A DNA stretch of 64,000 nucleotides from JAFGLZ01 sp964390905 (lineage in GTDB: Bacteria; Planctomycetota; Phycisphaerae; UBA1845; JAFGLZ01). The translations under genes and the position numbers were made by a program. The stretch lies in contig CAYMLO010000030.1 of NCBI GenBank assembly GCA_964390905.1, positions 1 through 64,000 of the forward strand. The letters run 5' to 3'. Shown here piece after piece: positions 26,204-34,609 of this stretch (positions are counted from its first letter, which is position 1; each line of letters begins with the position of its first letter). Under the pieces are notes generated by a model, which saw nothing but the letters and a program-made list of their open reading frames with translations, did no database searches and was not told the DNA's origin.

Positions 26204-27694
26204 ATGTCTGACGATGGCGAGAGGCTCGAGCAGCTCGTTCGCGGATGGAATTCCTGCATTTCGATCACGACGTATGAAGAGGAATACGCGCTTGGCCTGG
26301 TTCGTGACACGGCCCTGGCTATCGGGTGTGATCTGAAGTTGTGGTCGGTCACCGAAGGCGTGCGGGACGGGCTGTTCAGTGACGCCGGGCCGGTGAAGGA
26401 CACGGAGAATCCGGCGGCCGGCCTGTACTACCTGTGGCGGCAGGACGATGCGGGGATGTGCGTAACGCTGGACCTGGCGGATCACCTGGGCGACGCACGC
26501 ACGCTCCGGGTGTTGCGAAGTCTGATCCAGGGATTCTCGAAAGACGAGCGTTGTCTGGTGATGATCGACCACACCGAGGCGGTGCCCACGGTCATCCAAG
26601 CGCACGCAACGCAGTTCGAGCTGTCTCTGCCGGGAGAGAAGGAGCTGGAGGCGATCCTCCGCAGGACCTTGCAGCGGCACAATCGCGAAGAGCACATCGA
26701 CGTGCACATCCGGCGTCGTGAGTTGGGCGTGATCCTTCGGAACCTGCGTGGGCTGACCCGTCGGGAGGTGGAGCAGATCCTGGCCGAGGCGGTGGCGGAT
26801 GATCGGCGGTTCGACGCGGAGGATCTGAACCTGATCCTGGCGCGCAAGCGCCAAGCGATTCGAAGCCACGGCCTGCTGGAGTACGTCGAGGCCCCCGTGG
26901 ATCTGGCCGAGATCGGAGGACTGAGACGACTCAAGCAATGGCTCGCGCAGCGCGAGCACGCGATGATGGGGACCGTCCCGGAGCCCGGGATCACCGCGCC
27001 GCGCGGCGTGCTGATGCTCGGCGTCCAGGGAGCGGGCAAGAGCATGTGCGCGAAGGCAATCGCGACGGCATGGCAGCGCCCGCTCCTGCGAATGGACGTC
27101 GGCGCCCTGTACGATCGGTACGTGGGCGAGTCGGAGCGACGTCTTCGAGACGCGCTGCGACAGGCAGACGCCATGGCGCCGATCATCCTGTGGATCGACG
27201 AGATCGAGAAGGCGTTCGCGTCCGCGGCCAGTCGCAGCACGGACGGGGGATTGTCGCAGCGGATGTTCGGATCGCTGCTGACCTGGATGCAGGAACACCG
27301 CGATCCGGTGTTCCTGGTTGCGACCGCGAACGACATTGAGGCCCTCCCGCCAGAGCTCCTGCGCAAGGGCCGTTTCGACGAGATCTTCTTCGTCGATCTG
27401 CCGGCTGAGGAGACGCGAAGACAGATCCTCGCGATTCACCTGCAGAAGCGCAAGCGGGATCCAGAGGCGTTCGATCTGGACGCATTGGTGAAGGCATCGG
27501 AAGGATACAGCGGCGCGGAGATCGAGCAGGCCATCCTGACGGCCCTACACGAAGCGTATGCGGAGAAGACAGAACTGACCACGCAGCACGTTGCAGATGC
27601 CCTGGACCGATCGCCGCCGTTGTCCGTCATCATGGCGGAGCGGGTCGCGGCCCTGCGCCGATGGGCCGAGGGACGTTGCGTGCCCGCCGATTGA
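26204..27694 (+). CDS. Ycf46-like AAA+ ATPase
   Basis: Encodes 496 aa from ATG 26204. The N-terminal 230 residues match the degenerate domain of Ycf46-type proteins (CISITTYEEEYALGLV ... WSVTEGV). A canonical AAA module follows: Walker A GVQGAGKS (273-280), Walker B ILWIDEIEK (D332, E333), sensor FLVATAND, and the arginine-finger region LLRKGRFDEIF. The C-terminal lid ends in YSGAEIEQAI, as in FtsH/AAA proteins, but no protease domain is present. Probable cytosolic remodelling ATPase with unknown client. Confidence 0.83.
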   Translation: MSDDGERLEQLVRGWNSCISITTYEEEYALGLVRDTALAIGCDLKLWSVTEGVRDGLFSDAGPVKDTENPAAGLYYLWRQDDAGMCVTLDLADHLGDARTLRVLRSLIQGFSKDERCLVMIDHTEAVPTVIQAHATQFELSLPGEKELEAILRRTLQRHNREEHIDVHIRRRELGVILRNLRGLTRREVEQILAEAVADDRRFDAEDLNLILARKRQAIRSHGLLEYVEAPVDLAEIGGLRRLKQWLAQREHAMMGTVPEPGITAPRGVLMLGVQGAGKSMCAKAIATAWQRPLLRMDVGALYDRYVGESERRLRDALRQADAMAPIILWIDEIEKAFASAASRSTDGGLSQRMFGSLLTWMQEHRDPVFLVATANDIEALPPELLRKGRFDEIFFVDLPAEETRRQILAIHLQKRKRDPEAFDLDALVKASEGYSGAEIEQAILTALHEAYAEKTELTTQHVADALDRSPPLSVIMAERVAALRRWAEGRCVPAD

Positions 27695-27718
27695 CGCAAA
27701 CGACCCCATACGCTCGAC

Positions 27719-29164
27719 CTACCCGTCATCCCGGTACCGCGATCGCAGGCGCGGGACGTCCACGCGACGCGGCATCGACTCGAGCAGCACCGCGAAGTGC
27801 TCGTCCACGTCCGCCTCCCCAAGCTCGGCGAAGGCGCTGAGCGTGTAGAAGCACCCCGGGATGCTCAGGTCGCGCTCGTCCGCGGGCCACGGGCCGCTCA
27901 TGCCCACGAACCAGCCCCTCAGCACGCGCGAGCTCTCTCCCTCTTGCTCGTAGTAGAACTTGAAAATGTGGTACCGCCCCGTCTCGCCCTCGACCGTGTC
28001 GACTCGCGTGTCCAGGCGCTCGATTGCCTCCGGCGCCTCCCGCTCGTCCCACGGCGACCACAGCCATCGCACCATATCCGATTCCGCCAGCTTCTCCTGC
28101 GACCGATGCGCCTCTGGAAACAGCTCGCCCCGGCCCATGGCCTCGAGCTCGCAGTAGAGCCCCAGACGCGTTCGCGGGTCTGCCGCGAAGCGCTCGAGGA
28201 GCTTGCCGGGCAGTTTCGTACCCAGCCGAACCAGGACCAGCGTAGCCTTGAGCCGAAGGTCGGACTTCAGCTCGTCCAACCGTGCGAGACGGCCGGGCAT
28301 TTCCAGGATCCCTTTGAGGACGCGGATCATCTCATCGTCGGGCTTCAGCGCCCCCATGGCTGAAAGGGACGCACATATCATGTCGCCTGCCGCCTTGTAT
28401 TCGGGCGAATGGCGCTCGAGCGTCGCGCGCCGCTGGATCGCATCCCGGCAGTCTTGGATGATTTGCTCTCGCTGCGAGCTGAGAGTCTTCTCGGAGAGCA
28501 GGCCCTGCTTGCGGGCCTCCTGGGCAAGATCGTGGATCGGCGCCTTGAGGTCCTCGATATCCGTCAGGCCGAACAGTCGGGGAAACAAGACCGCCACCTG
28601 GCTCCGCTCGAGGGGCACTTCGTGCTGCATGTGGAAGATCCCCCCGGCGCGGCTGCCCAGCTCAGGCCGGTGCGCCTCCAGCAGGTCGAGCATCGTCTCG
28701 AGCGATCGTTTGGTGTTCATGTGTCCGAGCGTGCGAAGCGCATCGACGAGCGTGTCCGGATCGCGCGGCAGCGAAGGGAAGATCTCCCGGATGAAGTCGA
28801 CCGTGCTGTTGTCGTGCGTCCGCCACAGGACCTTGAACAGCGCCTTGTGCGCCACGACCGCCTTTTCGGACAGGTCGTCGGACGTGTAGACCTCGCGAAG
28901 GGCCTGGTGGATGCGAGGCAGGTCGCTCGGCTTCGCCCGCATCGTCATGGCCGCGATGCTGCCCTTGGCTCTGAGCTGGTCGTCGTCGGACCTCAGCCAC
29001 TCCAGGAACTCCATTCCCCGTACCTCCTGACCAAGGAGGATGTTGTACGACCCGCTCTGCTCTGCCTGCTCTGGCTGAGGCCCTCTCCGCTCGACCCATC
29101 GCCGCATCAGTAAGTACAGGACGGCCAAGACGGCCAGCAAGCCCAGGTACCAGAGCATCGACAC
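27719..29164 (-). CDS. Membrane-anchored helical-repeat protein, unknown function
   Basis: Encodes 481 aa from GTG 29164, chosen because GGAGG stands 5 nt upstream; ATG 29158 is the alternative. One N-terminal transmembrane helix (WYLGLLAVLAVLYLLM) is followed by alpha-helical HEAT-like repeats over about 55-380 and a mixed C-terminal domain with FKFYYEQEG and GWFVGMSGPW. No catalytic motif is seen. It converges with the AAA ATPase gene, the two stops being only 24 nt apart. A scaffold role is possible but unproven. Confidence 0.65.
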   Translation of the reverse strand: MSMLWYLGLLAVLAVLYLLMRRWVERRGPQPEQAEQSGSYNILLGQEVRGMEFLEWLRSDDDQLRAKGSIAAMTMRAKPSDLPRIHQALREVYTSDDLSEKAVVAHKALFKVLWRTHDNSTVDFIREIFPSLPRDPDTLVDALRTLGHMNTKRSLETMLDLLEAHRPELGSRAGGIFHMQHEVPLERSQVAVLFPRLFGLTDIEDLKAPIHDLAQEARKQGLLSEKTLSSQREQIIQDCRDAIQRRATLERHSPEYKAAGDMICASLSAMGALKPDDEMIRVLKGILEMPGRLARLDELKSDLRLKATLVLVRLGTKLPGKLLERFAADPRTRLGLYCELEAMGRGELFPEAHRSQEKLAESDMVRWLWSPWDEREAPEAIERLDTRVDTVEGETGRYHIFKFYYEQEGESSRVLRGWFVGMSGPWPADERDLSIPGCFYTLSAFAELGEADVDEHFAVLLESMPRRVDVPRLRSRYRDDG

Positions 29165-29580
29165 GACGTCCTCCCGTCTCCCCCGAGTGGCCTGGCGGGC
29201 ACGGTGCGTATCGGTCTTGGACCCGCGTAGGATACCGTAGTTCGGACGCCGAGCCTATCGGACGTTGGGGCATGGACGGTGCGTCAATCGTACCTGCCCC
29301 GGGGCGAAGAGAGGGGTTGGCACGTAGGGTGGGCCGTTTCGACCCACCTCTGTTCTCAGCACGTAGGGCGGGTCGTTTCGACCCACCTCTGTTCTCAGAC
29401 CTCGGGCCTCAGCACGTAGGGCGGGTCGTTTCGACCCACCTTCCGAACGACAAGAATGGCGGGTCCGGAGGACCCACCCACTGATTCCTGGGGTTTGTAT
29501 CGCTGTAGCTGAATCGGCTTGCCGAATGGACCGATGAATGTGACATCTGTCGTGAGCTATCGCCGCGCGCCAGGTCAAGC
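29165..29580. other. Repeat-bearing intergenic region, 416 bp
   Basis: Lies between the helical-repeat protein (minus) and the SprA-related gene (plus). The middle holds the tandem palindromic repeats described at 29321-29445, and a further related GGCGGGTCC/GGACCCACC hairpin near 29459-29477. The flanks show no gene. Confidence 0.5.
29321..29445. repeat. Three copies of a palindromic repeat (family B)
   Basis: Copies begin at 29321, 29360 and 29413. Each contains CACGTAGGG(T/C)GGG, a short CGTTTCGA centre and CCCACC, forming a GGTGGG/CCCACC hairpin. The first two are 39-bp direct repeats differing at a few positions; the third follows after a 14-bp insert. The GTAGGGCGGG start recurs at 59071-59132. 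Confidence 0.75.
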
Positions 29581-30390
29581 GTGATATCGGACGTTGCCAA
29601 CACGGGCCTCTCGCTGAACCGCATCATCGCGGCCTTCGGGCGTGCGCAGCCGGTCGCGGCCTCAGGCGCCCCGGCCGGCCAATCGCAACAGGCCGTTGGG
29701 GAGGTCGCTCAGGCCGCTCCAACCGCGCCGGTCGGCAAGAGCGAGCTGACCGAGGAGGAGAAGGCCGAGGTCCAGGAACTCCGCCAGCGCGACGCGGAGG
29801 TCCGCCGGCACGAGCAGGCTCACAAGGCGGCGGCCGGCCCGTACGCCACGGGCGGACCGTCGTTCAGCTACAAGCAAGGTCCGGACGGTCAGCGATACGC
29901 CGTCGAAGGCGAGGTCTCGATCGACCTGTCCGAGGTCCCGGGCAATCCACAGGCGACGATCCGCAAGATGCAGCAGGTCCGACGGGCGGCCTTGGCGCCC
30001 GCGAACCCCTCGTCGAAGGACCGGCAGGTCGCCGCGAAGGCATCCGCGATCGAACAACAAGCCCGGGCCGAGCTTGCACAGAAACGGGCCGAGGAAGCCA
30101 AGAACGGCAACCCCTCGTCCGCTTCGGCCTCGCAGTCCGATCAGATCGAGGCCGATCCCGACGACGCCTACGTCGGCGCATCGCCCCTAACGTCGCCCGA
30201 AGCAGCGGCCGCACCGGCCGAATCGCTGACCGGATGGGAGATTCCCGCCGCGCAGGCGTCGAGCGTCACCGAAGTCGTCACCAAGACCTCGCGCGCAGGC
30301 GCTCCGACCGCCCAGGTCGCCCGGCCGGACGCCCCCTTCCGGCGACTGCAAGCCCCTCCCGCCGGCCGCTTCATCGACGTCACTGTGTAG
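29581..30390 (+). CDS. SprA-related putative zinc metalloprotease
   Basis: Encodes 269 aa from GTG 29581. The core RRHEQAHKAAAGPYATGG followed by FSYKQGPDGQRYAVEGEVSID (about 81-122) defines the SprA-related family, in which HEQAH is an HExxH-type zinc motif. The region before it is Ala/Gln-rich and the region after is a charged helix and a disordered Ala/Pro tail. No signal peptide is evident. Activity in this family is inferred from the zinc motif, and physiological substrates are unknown. Neighbouring genes give no further clue. Confidence 0.75.
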   Translation: MISDVANTGLSLNRIIAAFGRAQPVAASGAPAGQSQQAVGEVAQAAPTAPVGKSELTEEEKAEVQELRQRDAEVRRHEQAHKAAAGPYATGGPSFSYKQGPDGQRYAVEGEVSIDLSEVPGNPQATIRKMQQVRRAALAPANPSSKDRQVAAKASAIEQQARAELAQKRAEEAKNGNPSSASASQSDQIEADPDDAYVGASPLTSPEAAAAPAESLTGWEIPAAQASSVTEVVTKTSRAGAPTAQVARPDAPFRRLQAPPAGRFIDVTV

Positions 30391-30448
30391 ATCCCTGCGA
30401 ACAAGCGGAGGTACGTGCGGCGTGAATGCCGCCGCTACCCCTTGGCGC

Positions 30449-30476
30449 TTGACCCGGCCGGTTGGGTCGGTAGGAT
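30449..30476 (+). promoter_or_regulatory. Promoter candidate for the mannose-6-phosphate-isomerase-like gene
   Basis: TTGACC (30449-30454), a 16-bp spacer, then TAGGAT (30471-30476). Initiation near 30483 leaves a leader of about 34 nt. The same TTGAC-TAGGAT form occurs at 35101-35128 and 41106-41135. Confidence 0.48.
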
Positions 30477-30516
30477 GGCCGAACCTGATCACAGCGGGCT
30501 TTACGGAGGCAACGCA

Positions 30517-31629
30517 ATGGCCAGTACTGAGGAGATGAAACAGGTGCTCGGCAAGCCGATCTACCTGGCGCCGAACACCTACCTGCACTTCTACAACGGG
30601 GGCAAGCTTCGGGCCGAATTCATGCGTGAGCCCGACCCCAAGGACGATTTCAACAGCGAGGAGTGGATCTTCTCGACCAACCGGGCCATCACGCCCGGGC
30701 GCGACAACCCGCCCGACAAGGGGTTCAGCAAAGTCGAGCTACCCAGCGGCGAGATCATCCTGCTGCAGGCGCTGCTCGAGGCGTTCCCCAACGAGACGCT
30801 CGGGGCCAAGCACTACGAGAAATTCGGGCCCAATCTGGGTATCCTGGTCAAGATCTTCGACGTCGGCGACGACGCGCACATCCCCGTGCACTGGCATCCG
30901 TCGCCGGAATTCGCCACCAAGCACTTGAACAGCCCCAACGGCAAGAACGAGGCCTGGGTGCTGATCGGCACGCGGCCGGGGGCGAAGGCGTGGATCGGCT
31001 GGAAGGAGGACGTCAAGGTCGAAGACTTCCGCAAGTGGATGGACGCGCAAGACGTCGAGACGATGCGCGCGCACATGCACGAGATCGCGCCGAAGGTGGG
31101 CGACGTGATCTTCCTGCGCGACAGCTTCGTCCACTCGCTCGGCAGCGGGCTGTGCATCCTCGAGCCGCAGGAGCCGACCGACTGGAACCTCCTGGCCGAG
31201 TGGGAGGGGTTCCCCTACGGTCGTGAGGACGGCACGTGCGGATTGGGCTGGGACATCGCCCTCGAGGCCGCCGATTTCTCGGCCATGGCGCCCGACTATC
31301 TCAACGGCTACGTCCGTCGGACGCCGCAGGCGGCCCGCGAGGAGGACGGGAGCACCGAATACGCCCTCGTCCCGCCCGAGGCCCATCAGTACTTCAACGT
31401 CCAGCGGGTCGTCGTCGGGACCAAGATCACCATGCCGGGCGACCGCGGGTTCTATTGTGCGATCCCGGTGGGCGATGGCGAGGGGAAGATGGTGGGCGCG
31501 TTCGGCGAGGTGCCCGTCCGCCGGAGCAAGCACGTGTTCATCCCGGCGAACCTGGGCGACTACGAGATCGTCAACACCGGCAGCGGACCCCTGGAAGTCA
31601 TCTGCTGCTATCCGCCCAAACTGGATTGA
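30517..31629 (+). CDS. Class I mannose-6-phosphate-isomerase-like cupin protein
   Basis: Encodes 370 aa from ATG 30517 with GGAGG about 8 nt upstream. The zinc-binding cupin segment PVHWHPSPEFATKHLNS followed by KNEAWVLIGTRPGA is characteristic of phosphomannose-isomerase-type sugar isomerases. A second cupin domain occupies the C-terminal half. It likely interconverts a hexose or hexose-phosphate in the cytosol. A TIM-barrel sugar isomerase and a sodium:solute symporter follow downstream on the same strand, separated by repeat elements. Confidence 0.8.
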   Translation: MASTEEMKQVLGKPIYLAPNTYLHFYNGGKLRAEFMREPDPKDDFNSEEWIFSTNRAITPGRDNPPDKGFSKVELPSGEIILLQALLEAFPNETLGAKHYEKFGPNLGILVKIFDVGDDAHIPVHWHPSPEFATKHLNSPNGKNEAWVLIGTRPGAKAWIGWKEDVKVEDFRKWMDAQDVETMRAHMHEIAPKVGDVIFLRDSFVHSLGSGLCILEPQEPTDWNLLAEWEGFPYGREDGTCGLGWDIALEAADFSAMAPDYLNGYVRRTPQAAREEDGSTEYALVPPEAHQYFNVQRVVVGTKITMPGDRGFYCAIPVGDGEGKMVGAFGEVPVRRSKHVFIPANLGDYEIVNTGSGPLEVICCYPPKLD

Positions 31630-31688
31630 CCGCCGCGCCTCTAGCGCGTCGCGACGAAAGATCAACCGGGAGCGCGCGGAGATACTCG

Positions 31689-31711
31689 TAGGGTGCGTCT
31701 TGACGCGCCTT
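31689..31711. repeat. Family-A palindrome, single copy
   Basis: TAGGGTGCGTC followed by TTGACGCGCC forms a short imperfect palindrome. It shares the GTGCGTC-TTGACGC core with the elements at 31943-32009, 59771-59845 and 60898-60967 and appears to be a half element. Confidence 0.65.
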
Positions 31712-31741
31712 CAACCTTGTCCCGTAGGGACCCGGTGAGAG

Positions 31742-31890
31742 TAGCCCAGGAGTTCACTCCTGGGATTGCTGGATGCCACGGAAACGTCAGTCCCGTAGGG
31801 ACGACTGAATCACGAAAGCCCGGTTCAATCGTCCCTACGGGACTTCGCCCTTTGGGGAACACCCATTCCCAGGACTGAAGTCCTGGGCTA
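31742..31890. repeat. Composite 149-bp inverted-repeat element
   Basis: Bounded by a perfect inverted repeat TAGCCCAGGA (31742-31751) and TCCTGGGCTA (31881-31890). Inside are four nested palindromes: 31745-31764 (9-bp stem), 31790-31802, 31831-31843 (GTCCCGTAGGGAC and its complement) and 31868-31887 (8-bp stem). The two central ones are themselves arms of a 22-bp near-perfect inverted repeat. No ORF or transposase. It could be a non-autonomous mobile repeat. Confidence 0.7.
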
Positions 31891-31942
31891 TTATCACGCC
31901 GTCCCTCTGGGACGCGCGGGCCCTGTGGGGCCAAGAAGGATC

Positions 31943-32009
31943 GGTGCGTCTTGACGCACCCTAAAGATCAGTTCCGTGTCCGACAGAAGAAGGTGCGTCA
32001 AGACGCATC
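31943..32009. repeat. Paired family-A REP-like element
   Basis: Left palindrome GGTGCGTCTTGACGCACC (31943-31960) and right palindrome GGTGCGTCAAGACGCATC (31992-32009) flank a 31-bp centre containing GATCAGT and CGTGTCC. The same paired arrangement and partly conserved centre occur at 59771-59845 and 60898-60967. Confidence 0.75.
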
Positions 32010-32059
32010 TACAAGTTTGCGGACAGCCCAGTCAGACCAGGTAACACAAGGAGGCCAAG

Positions 32060-32965
32060 ATGCCCAAGAAGCTCTCCATCGGCACGTGGGCCTATGCGTT
32101 CGGGCCCTATCAGGACAACCCGATCCCGTTTGATGCCGTCGTTCGCGGCCTTGGCAAGCTCGGCTTCGACGGCGTGGAGATCGGCGGGTTCAAGCCGCAC
32201 GTCCACCCGGACGACTACCCGATGAAGGCCGACCGCGATCGGCTGTGCGCGCTGATCAAGGCGAACGGCCTGGAGGTCAGCGGGTTGGCGGCGGACTTCT
32301 GGTCGGCCCCGGGGCCCGGCACCGACGCTGCCCAAGAAGACGAGGCCTACATCCGGCTCTTCAAGAAGAACCTACAGCTCTGCCTCGATCTCGGCTCGCC
32401 GGCGATCCGCGTCGACACCGTGGACGGACCCGACGGGCCGGAGGGCGTCGACGGCAAGCTGGCTCGAAAGCGAATCGCCTCGCTGTGGCATGAGTGCGCC
32501 CAGATCGCCGAAGAGGCCGGCGTCCGTCTGGTTTGGGAATTCGAGCCGGGCTTCTTTTTGAACAAGCCCTCCGAAGTGGTCCAGATGCACGAAGACGTGG
32601 ACCACCCGAACTTCTCGATCATGCTCGACACCTGCCACGGTCACATGTGCGCCGTGGTCGGCGCACGGCAGCCCGGCAAGACCGAAACGCTCAAGGGCGG
32701 GCTGCTCGAGTTCGTCGAGATGCTCAAGGGCCGGGTCGGCCACCTCCATCTGATCGACTCGGACGGCACGCTCCATGGCGACGAGACCAGCACGCACGCG
32801 CCGTTCGGCCAGGGCGTGATCGACTTCGATGCTGCCATTCCGGCCATTCACGAAGCCGGCTACGTCGGCGATTGGTGGACGGTCGACCTGTGCTTCTGGC
32901 CCGACGCGTGGGACGTCACGGCGGACGCCAAGGCGTTTCTCGGCAAGTACATCGACAAGTACTGA
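32060..32965 (+). CDS. Sugar phosphate isomerase/epimerase (xylose-isomerase-like TIM barrel)
   Basis: Encodes 301 aa from ATG 32060 with AAGGAGG upstream. It has the AP-endonuclease-2/IolE fold: SIGTWAYAFG, LGFDGVEIGGF, metal-ligand Glu in WEFEPGF, Asp-His in MLDTCHGHM, and HLIDSDG with HGDE near the end. Such enzymes act on keto-sugars or inosose in the cytosol using a divalent metal. An SSS-family symporter follows 87 bp downstream, suggesting uptake and isomerisation of the same sugar. Specific substrate unknown. Confidence 0.85.
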   Translation: MPKKLSIGTWAYAFGPYQDNPIPFDAVVRGLGKLGFDGVEIGGFKPHVHPDDYPMKADRDRLCALIKANGLEVSGLAADFWSAPGPGTDAAQEDEAYIRLFKKNLQLCLDLGSPAIRVDTVDGPDGPEGVDGKLARKRIASLWHECAQIAEEAGVRLVWEFEPGFFLNKPSEVVQMHEDVDHPNFSIMLDTCHGHMCAVVGARQPGKTETLKGGLLEFVEMLKGRVGHLHLIDSDGTLHGDETSTHAPFGQGVIDFDAAIPAIHEAGYVGDWWTVDLCFWPDAWDVTADAKAFLGKYIDKY

Positions 32966-32966
32966 A

Positions 32967-33003
32967 ACGTCAAAAAGTCGAAACGTCGACACGTCGACAT
33001 GAC
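32967..33003. repeat. Short ACGTCGA-type iterations
   Basis: Runs of AACGTC/GTCGA (AAACGTC, AAAGTCG, AAACGTCGAC, ACGTCGAC) fill the start of the 87-bp gap before the symporter. A shorter related run (AAACGTCAAAACGTC) lies at about 56335-56349 after argH. Significance unknown. Confidence 0.45.
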
Positions 33004-33052
33004 GGGGCGCCTGCGGGGGTGATGGGACGCGACAGGTAAACGGGGAGCATCG

Positions 33053-34609
33053 GTGCTTCTAGGCGCGGCGCAACTCAGGGCGGTGGATCTGGGCGTTCTG
33101 GTCGTCTACGTGCTCGGGATCGTGGCGCTGGGCATCTACATGGTTCGGCGCACCCGCAGCGTCGAGGCCTTTACGGTCGCGCGAAGGTCGCTGCCGGGCT
33201 GGGCCGTCGGACTGAGCATCCTGGGGACGTACCTCAGCAGCATCTCGTTTCTGGCCCTGCCGGGCAAGGCCTACGGCGGAGACTGGAACGCGTTCGTCTT
33301 CAGCCTGACGCTGCCCTTTGCGGCCCTGATCGCCATCAAGCTCTTCCTGCCGCTGTACCGCCGGACGGGATTGATCTCGGCCTACCAGTATCTCGAGGAG
33401 CGGTTCGGGCCCTGGGCGCGGCTCTATGCGGGGCTGAGCTTCATCCTGATCCAGGTCGGACGCATGGGAGCGATCCTGTACCTGGTCGCGCTGGTGCTCC
33501 ATCCGCTCACGGGCTTCGACGTGTGGGCGATCATCGTCGTCACCGGCATCATCGTTACGTTGTACACGACGATCGGCGGCATCGAAGCCGTGATCTGGAC
33601 CGATGTCGTCCAGGTGATCGTCCTGATGGGCGGGGCCGTGGTGGCCACGCTCATCCTGCTGTTCGGCGGCCAGGCCGGGGTCACGGAGACGTTCTCCGCC
33701 ACGTGGTCGGCGGGCAAGTTCAGCTTCGGCAGTTGGGACGTTACCGACTGGGCCGGGCCGACCGTGCTGGTGGTCTTCATCTACGGCATCAACGAGAACC
33801 TCAAGAACTTCGGCATCGATCAGAACTACATCCAGCGGTACAACACTGCCAAAACGGACCGCGACGCCGCCCGCAGCGTCTGGATCGGGGCGCTGACGTA
33901 CATCCCGGTCTCGGCGCTGTTCCTGTTCATCGGGACGGCCCTGTATGCGTACTACCAGGCCCAGCCCGACGCGTTGCCCTCCGCGGACATCGCCGCCGAC
34001 AAGGTCTTCCCGCATTTCATCGTCACGAAGCTGCCCGTAGGCGTGGCCGGCCTGGTGATCGCCGCCCTATTCGCCGCGGCGATGAGCAGCGTCGACAGCA
34101 GCCTGAACTGCGTGGCCACCATCTGCCTCGAGGACGTCTACCGGCGCTACGTCCGTCCCGACGCCGACGACGCGCGGTGTCTGGCCCTGCTCCGCAAGCT
34201 GACGGTCTTCTGGGGGGTGCTGGGCACGGGCGGCGGTCTGTTGTTCTATCAGCTCGTGACGGTGCTCGACCTGGCGGCCCTCGACTTGTGGTGGACCATC
34301 GCGGGGATCTTCGGGGCGGGCATGCTGGGTCCGTTTCTGCTCGGGGCGTTCTTGCAGCGGGTCGGCAACCGCAGCGCCATCGTCGGCGTGATCGCCTGCG
34401 TCATCTACATCGCGTGGGCGACGCTCGCACGGGATCTCCCTGAAGACTGGCAGCTTCTGCAGTGCAACCTCAACAAGCTGCTGATCGGCGTGGCCGGTGC
34501 GGGGGTATTGCTGGTCGTGGGCCTCGTCACGTCGCTGATCTGGCCGCCGAAGGCGGGCCGGCCCAAACCGTTGACCATCTGGAACGCGCGACGTCGAGGG
34601 TCAGCTTGA
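33053..34609 (+). CDS. Sodium:solute symporter (SSS family)
   Basis: Encodes 518 aa from GTG 33053 with GGGGAG about 8 nt upstream. Thirteen or so transmembrane helices are visible. Family motifs include FTVARRSLPGWAVGLS with SISFLALPGKAYGGDW after TM1, YTTIGGIEAVIWTDVVQ, and AALFAAAMSSVDSSLN carrying the Na2-site serines. This is the pattern of sugar-transporting SGLT-like members. Predicted inner-membrane Na+-driven importer for the sugar processed by the adjacent isomerases. The 3' end overlaps the convergent DUF1844 gene by 9 nt. Confidence 0.9.
   Translation: MLLGAAQLRAVDLGVLVVYVLGIVALGIYMVRRTRSVEAFTVARRSLPGWAVGLSILGTYLSSISFLALPGKAYGGDWNAFVFSLTLPFAALIAIKLFLPLYRRTGLISAYQYLEERFGPWARLYAGLSFILIQVGRMGAILYLVALVLHPLTGFDVWAIIVVTGIIVTLYTTIGGIEAVIWTDVVQVIVLMGGAVVATLILLFGGQAGVTETFSATWSAGKFSFGSWDVTDWAGPTVLVVFIYGINENLKNFGIDQNYIQRYNTAKTDRDAARSVWIGALTYIPVSALFLFIGTALYAYYQAQPDALPSADIAADKVFPHFIVTKLPVGVAGLVIAALFAAAMSSVDSSLNCVATICLEDVYRRYVRPDADDARCLALLRKLTVFWGVLGTGGGLLFYQLVTVLDLAALDLWWTIAGIFGAGMLGPFLLGAFLQRVGNRSAIVGVIACVIYIAWATLARDLPEDWQLLQCNLNKLLIGVAGAGVLLVVGLVTSLIWPPKAGRPKPLTIWNARRRGSA

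Larger units (their letters stand above)
31630..32059. other. Repeat-rich intergenic region, 430 bp
   Basis: Sits between the isomerase-like cupin gene and the TIM-barrel isomerase gene. It contains a single family-A palindrome (31689-31711), a composite inverted-repeat element (31742-31890) and a paired family-A element (31943-32009). The last 20 bp carry the strong AAGGAGG ribosome site of the next gene. No coding sequence is supported. Confidence 0.6.

Noticed and set aside
25130..27694. Complete Pycsar or CBASS antiphage system
   Set aside because: The cyclase-like protein lacks key catalytic residues, and the neighbouring AAA protein is a Ycf46-type ATPase, not a known effector.
29321..29445. 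Possible CRISPR array
   Set aside because: Only three units, the repeat itself is most of the period, there are no unique spacers of uniform length, and no cas genes are in the window.
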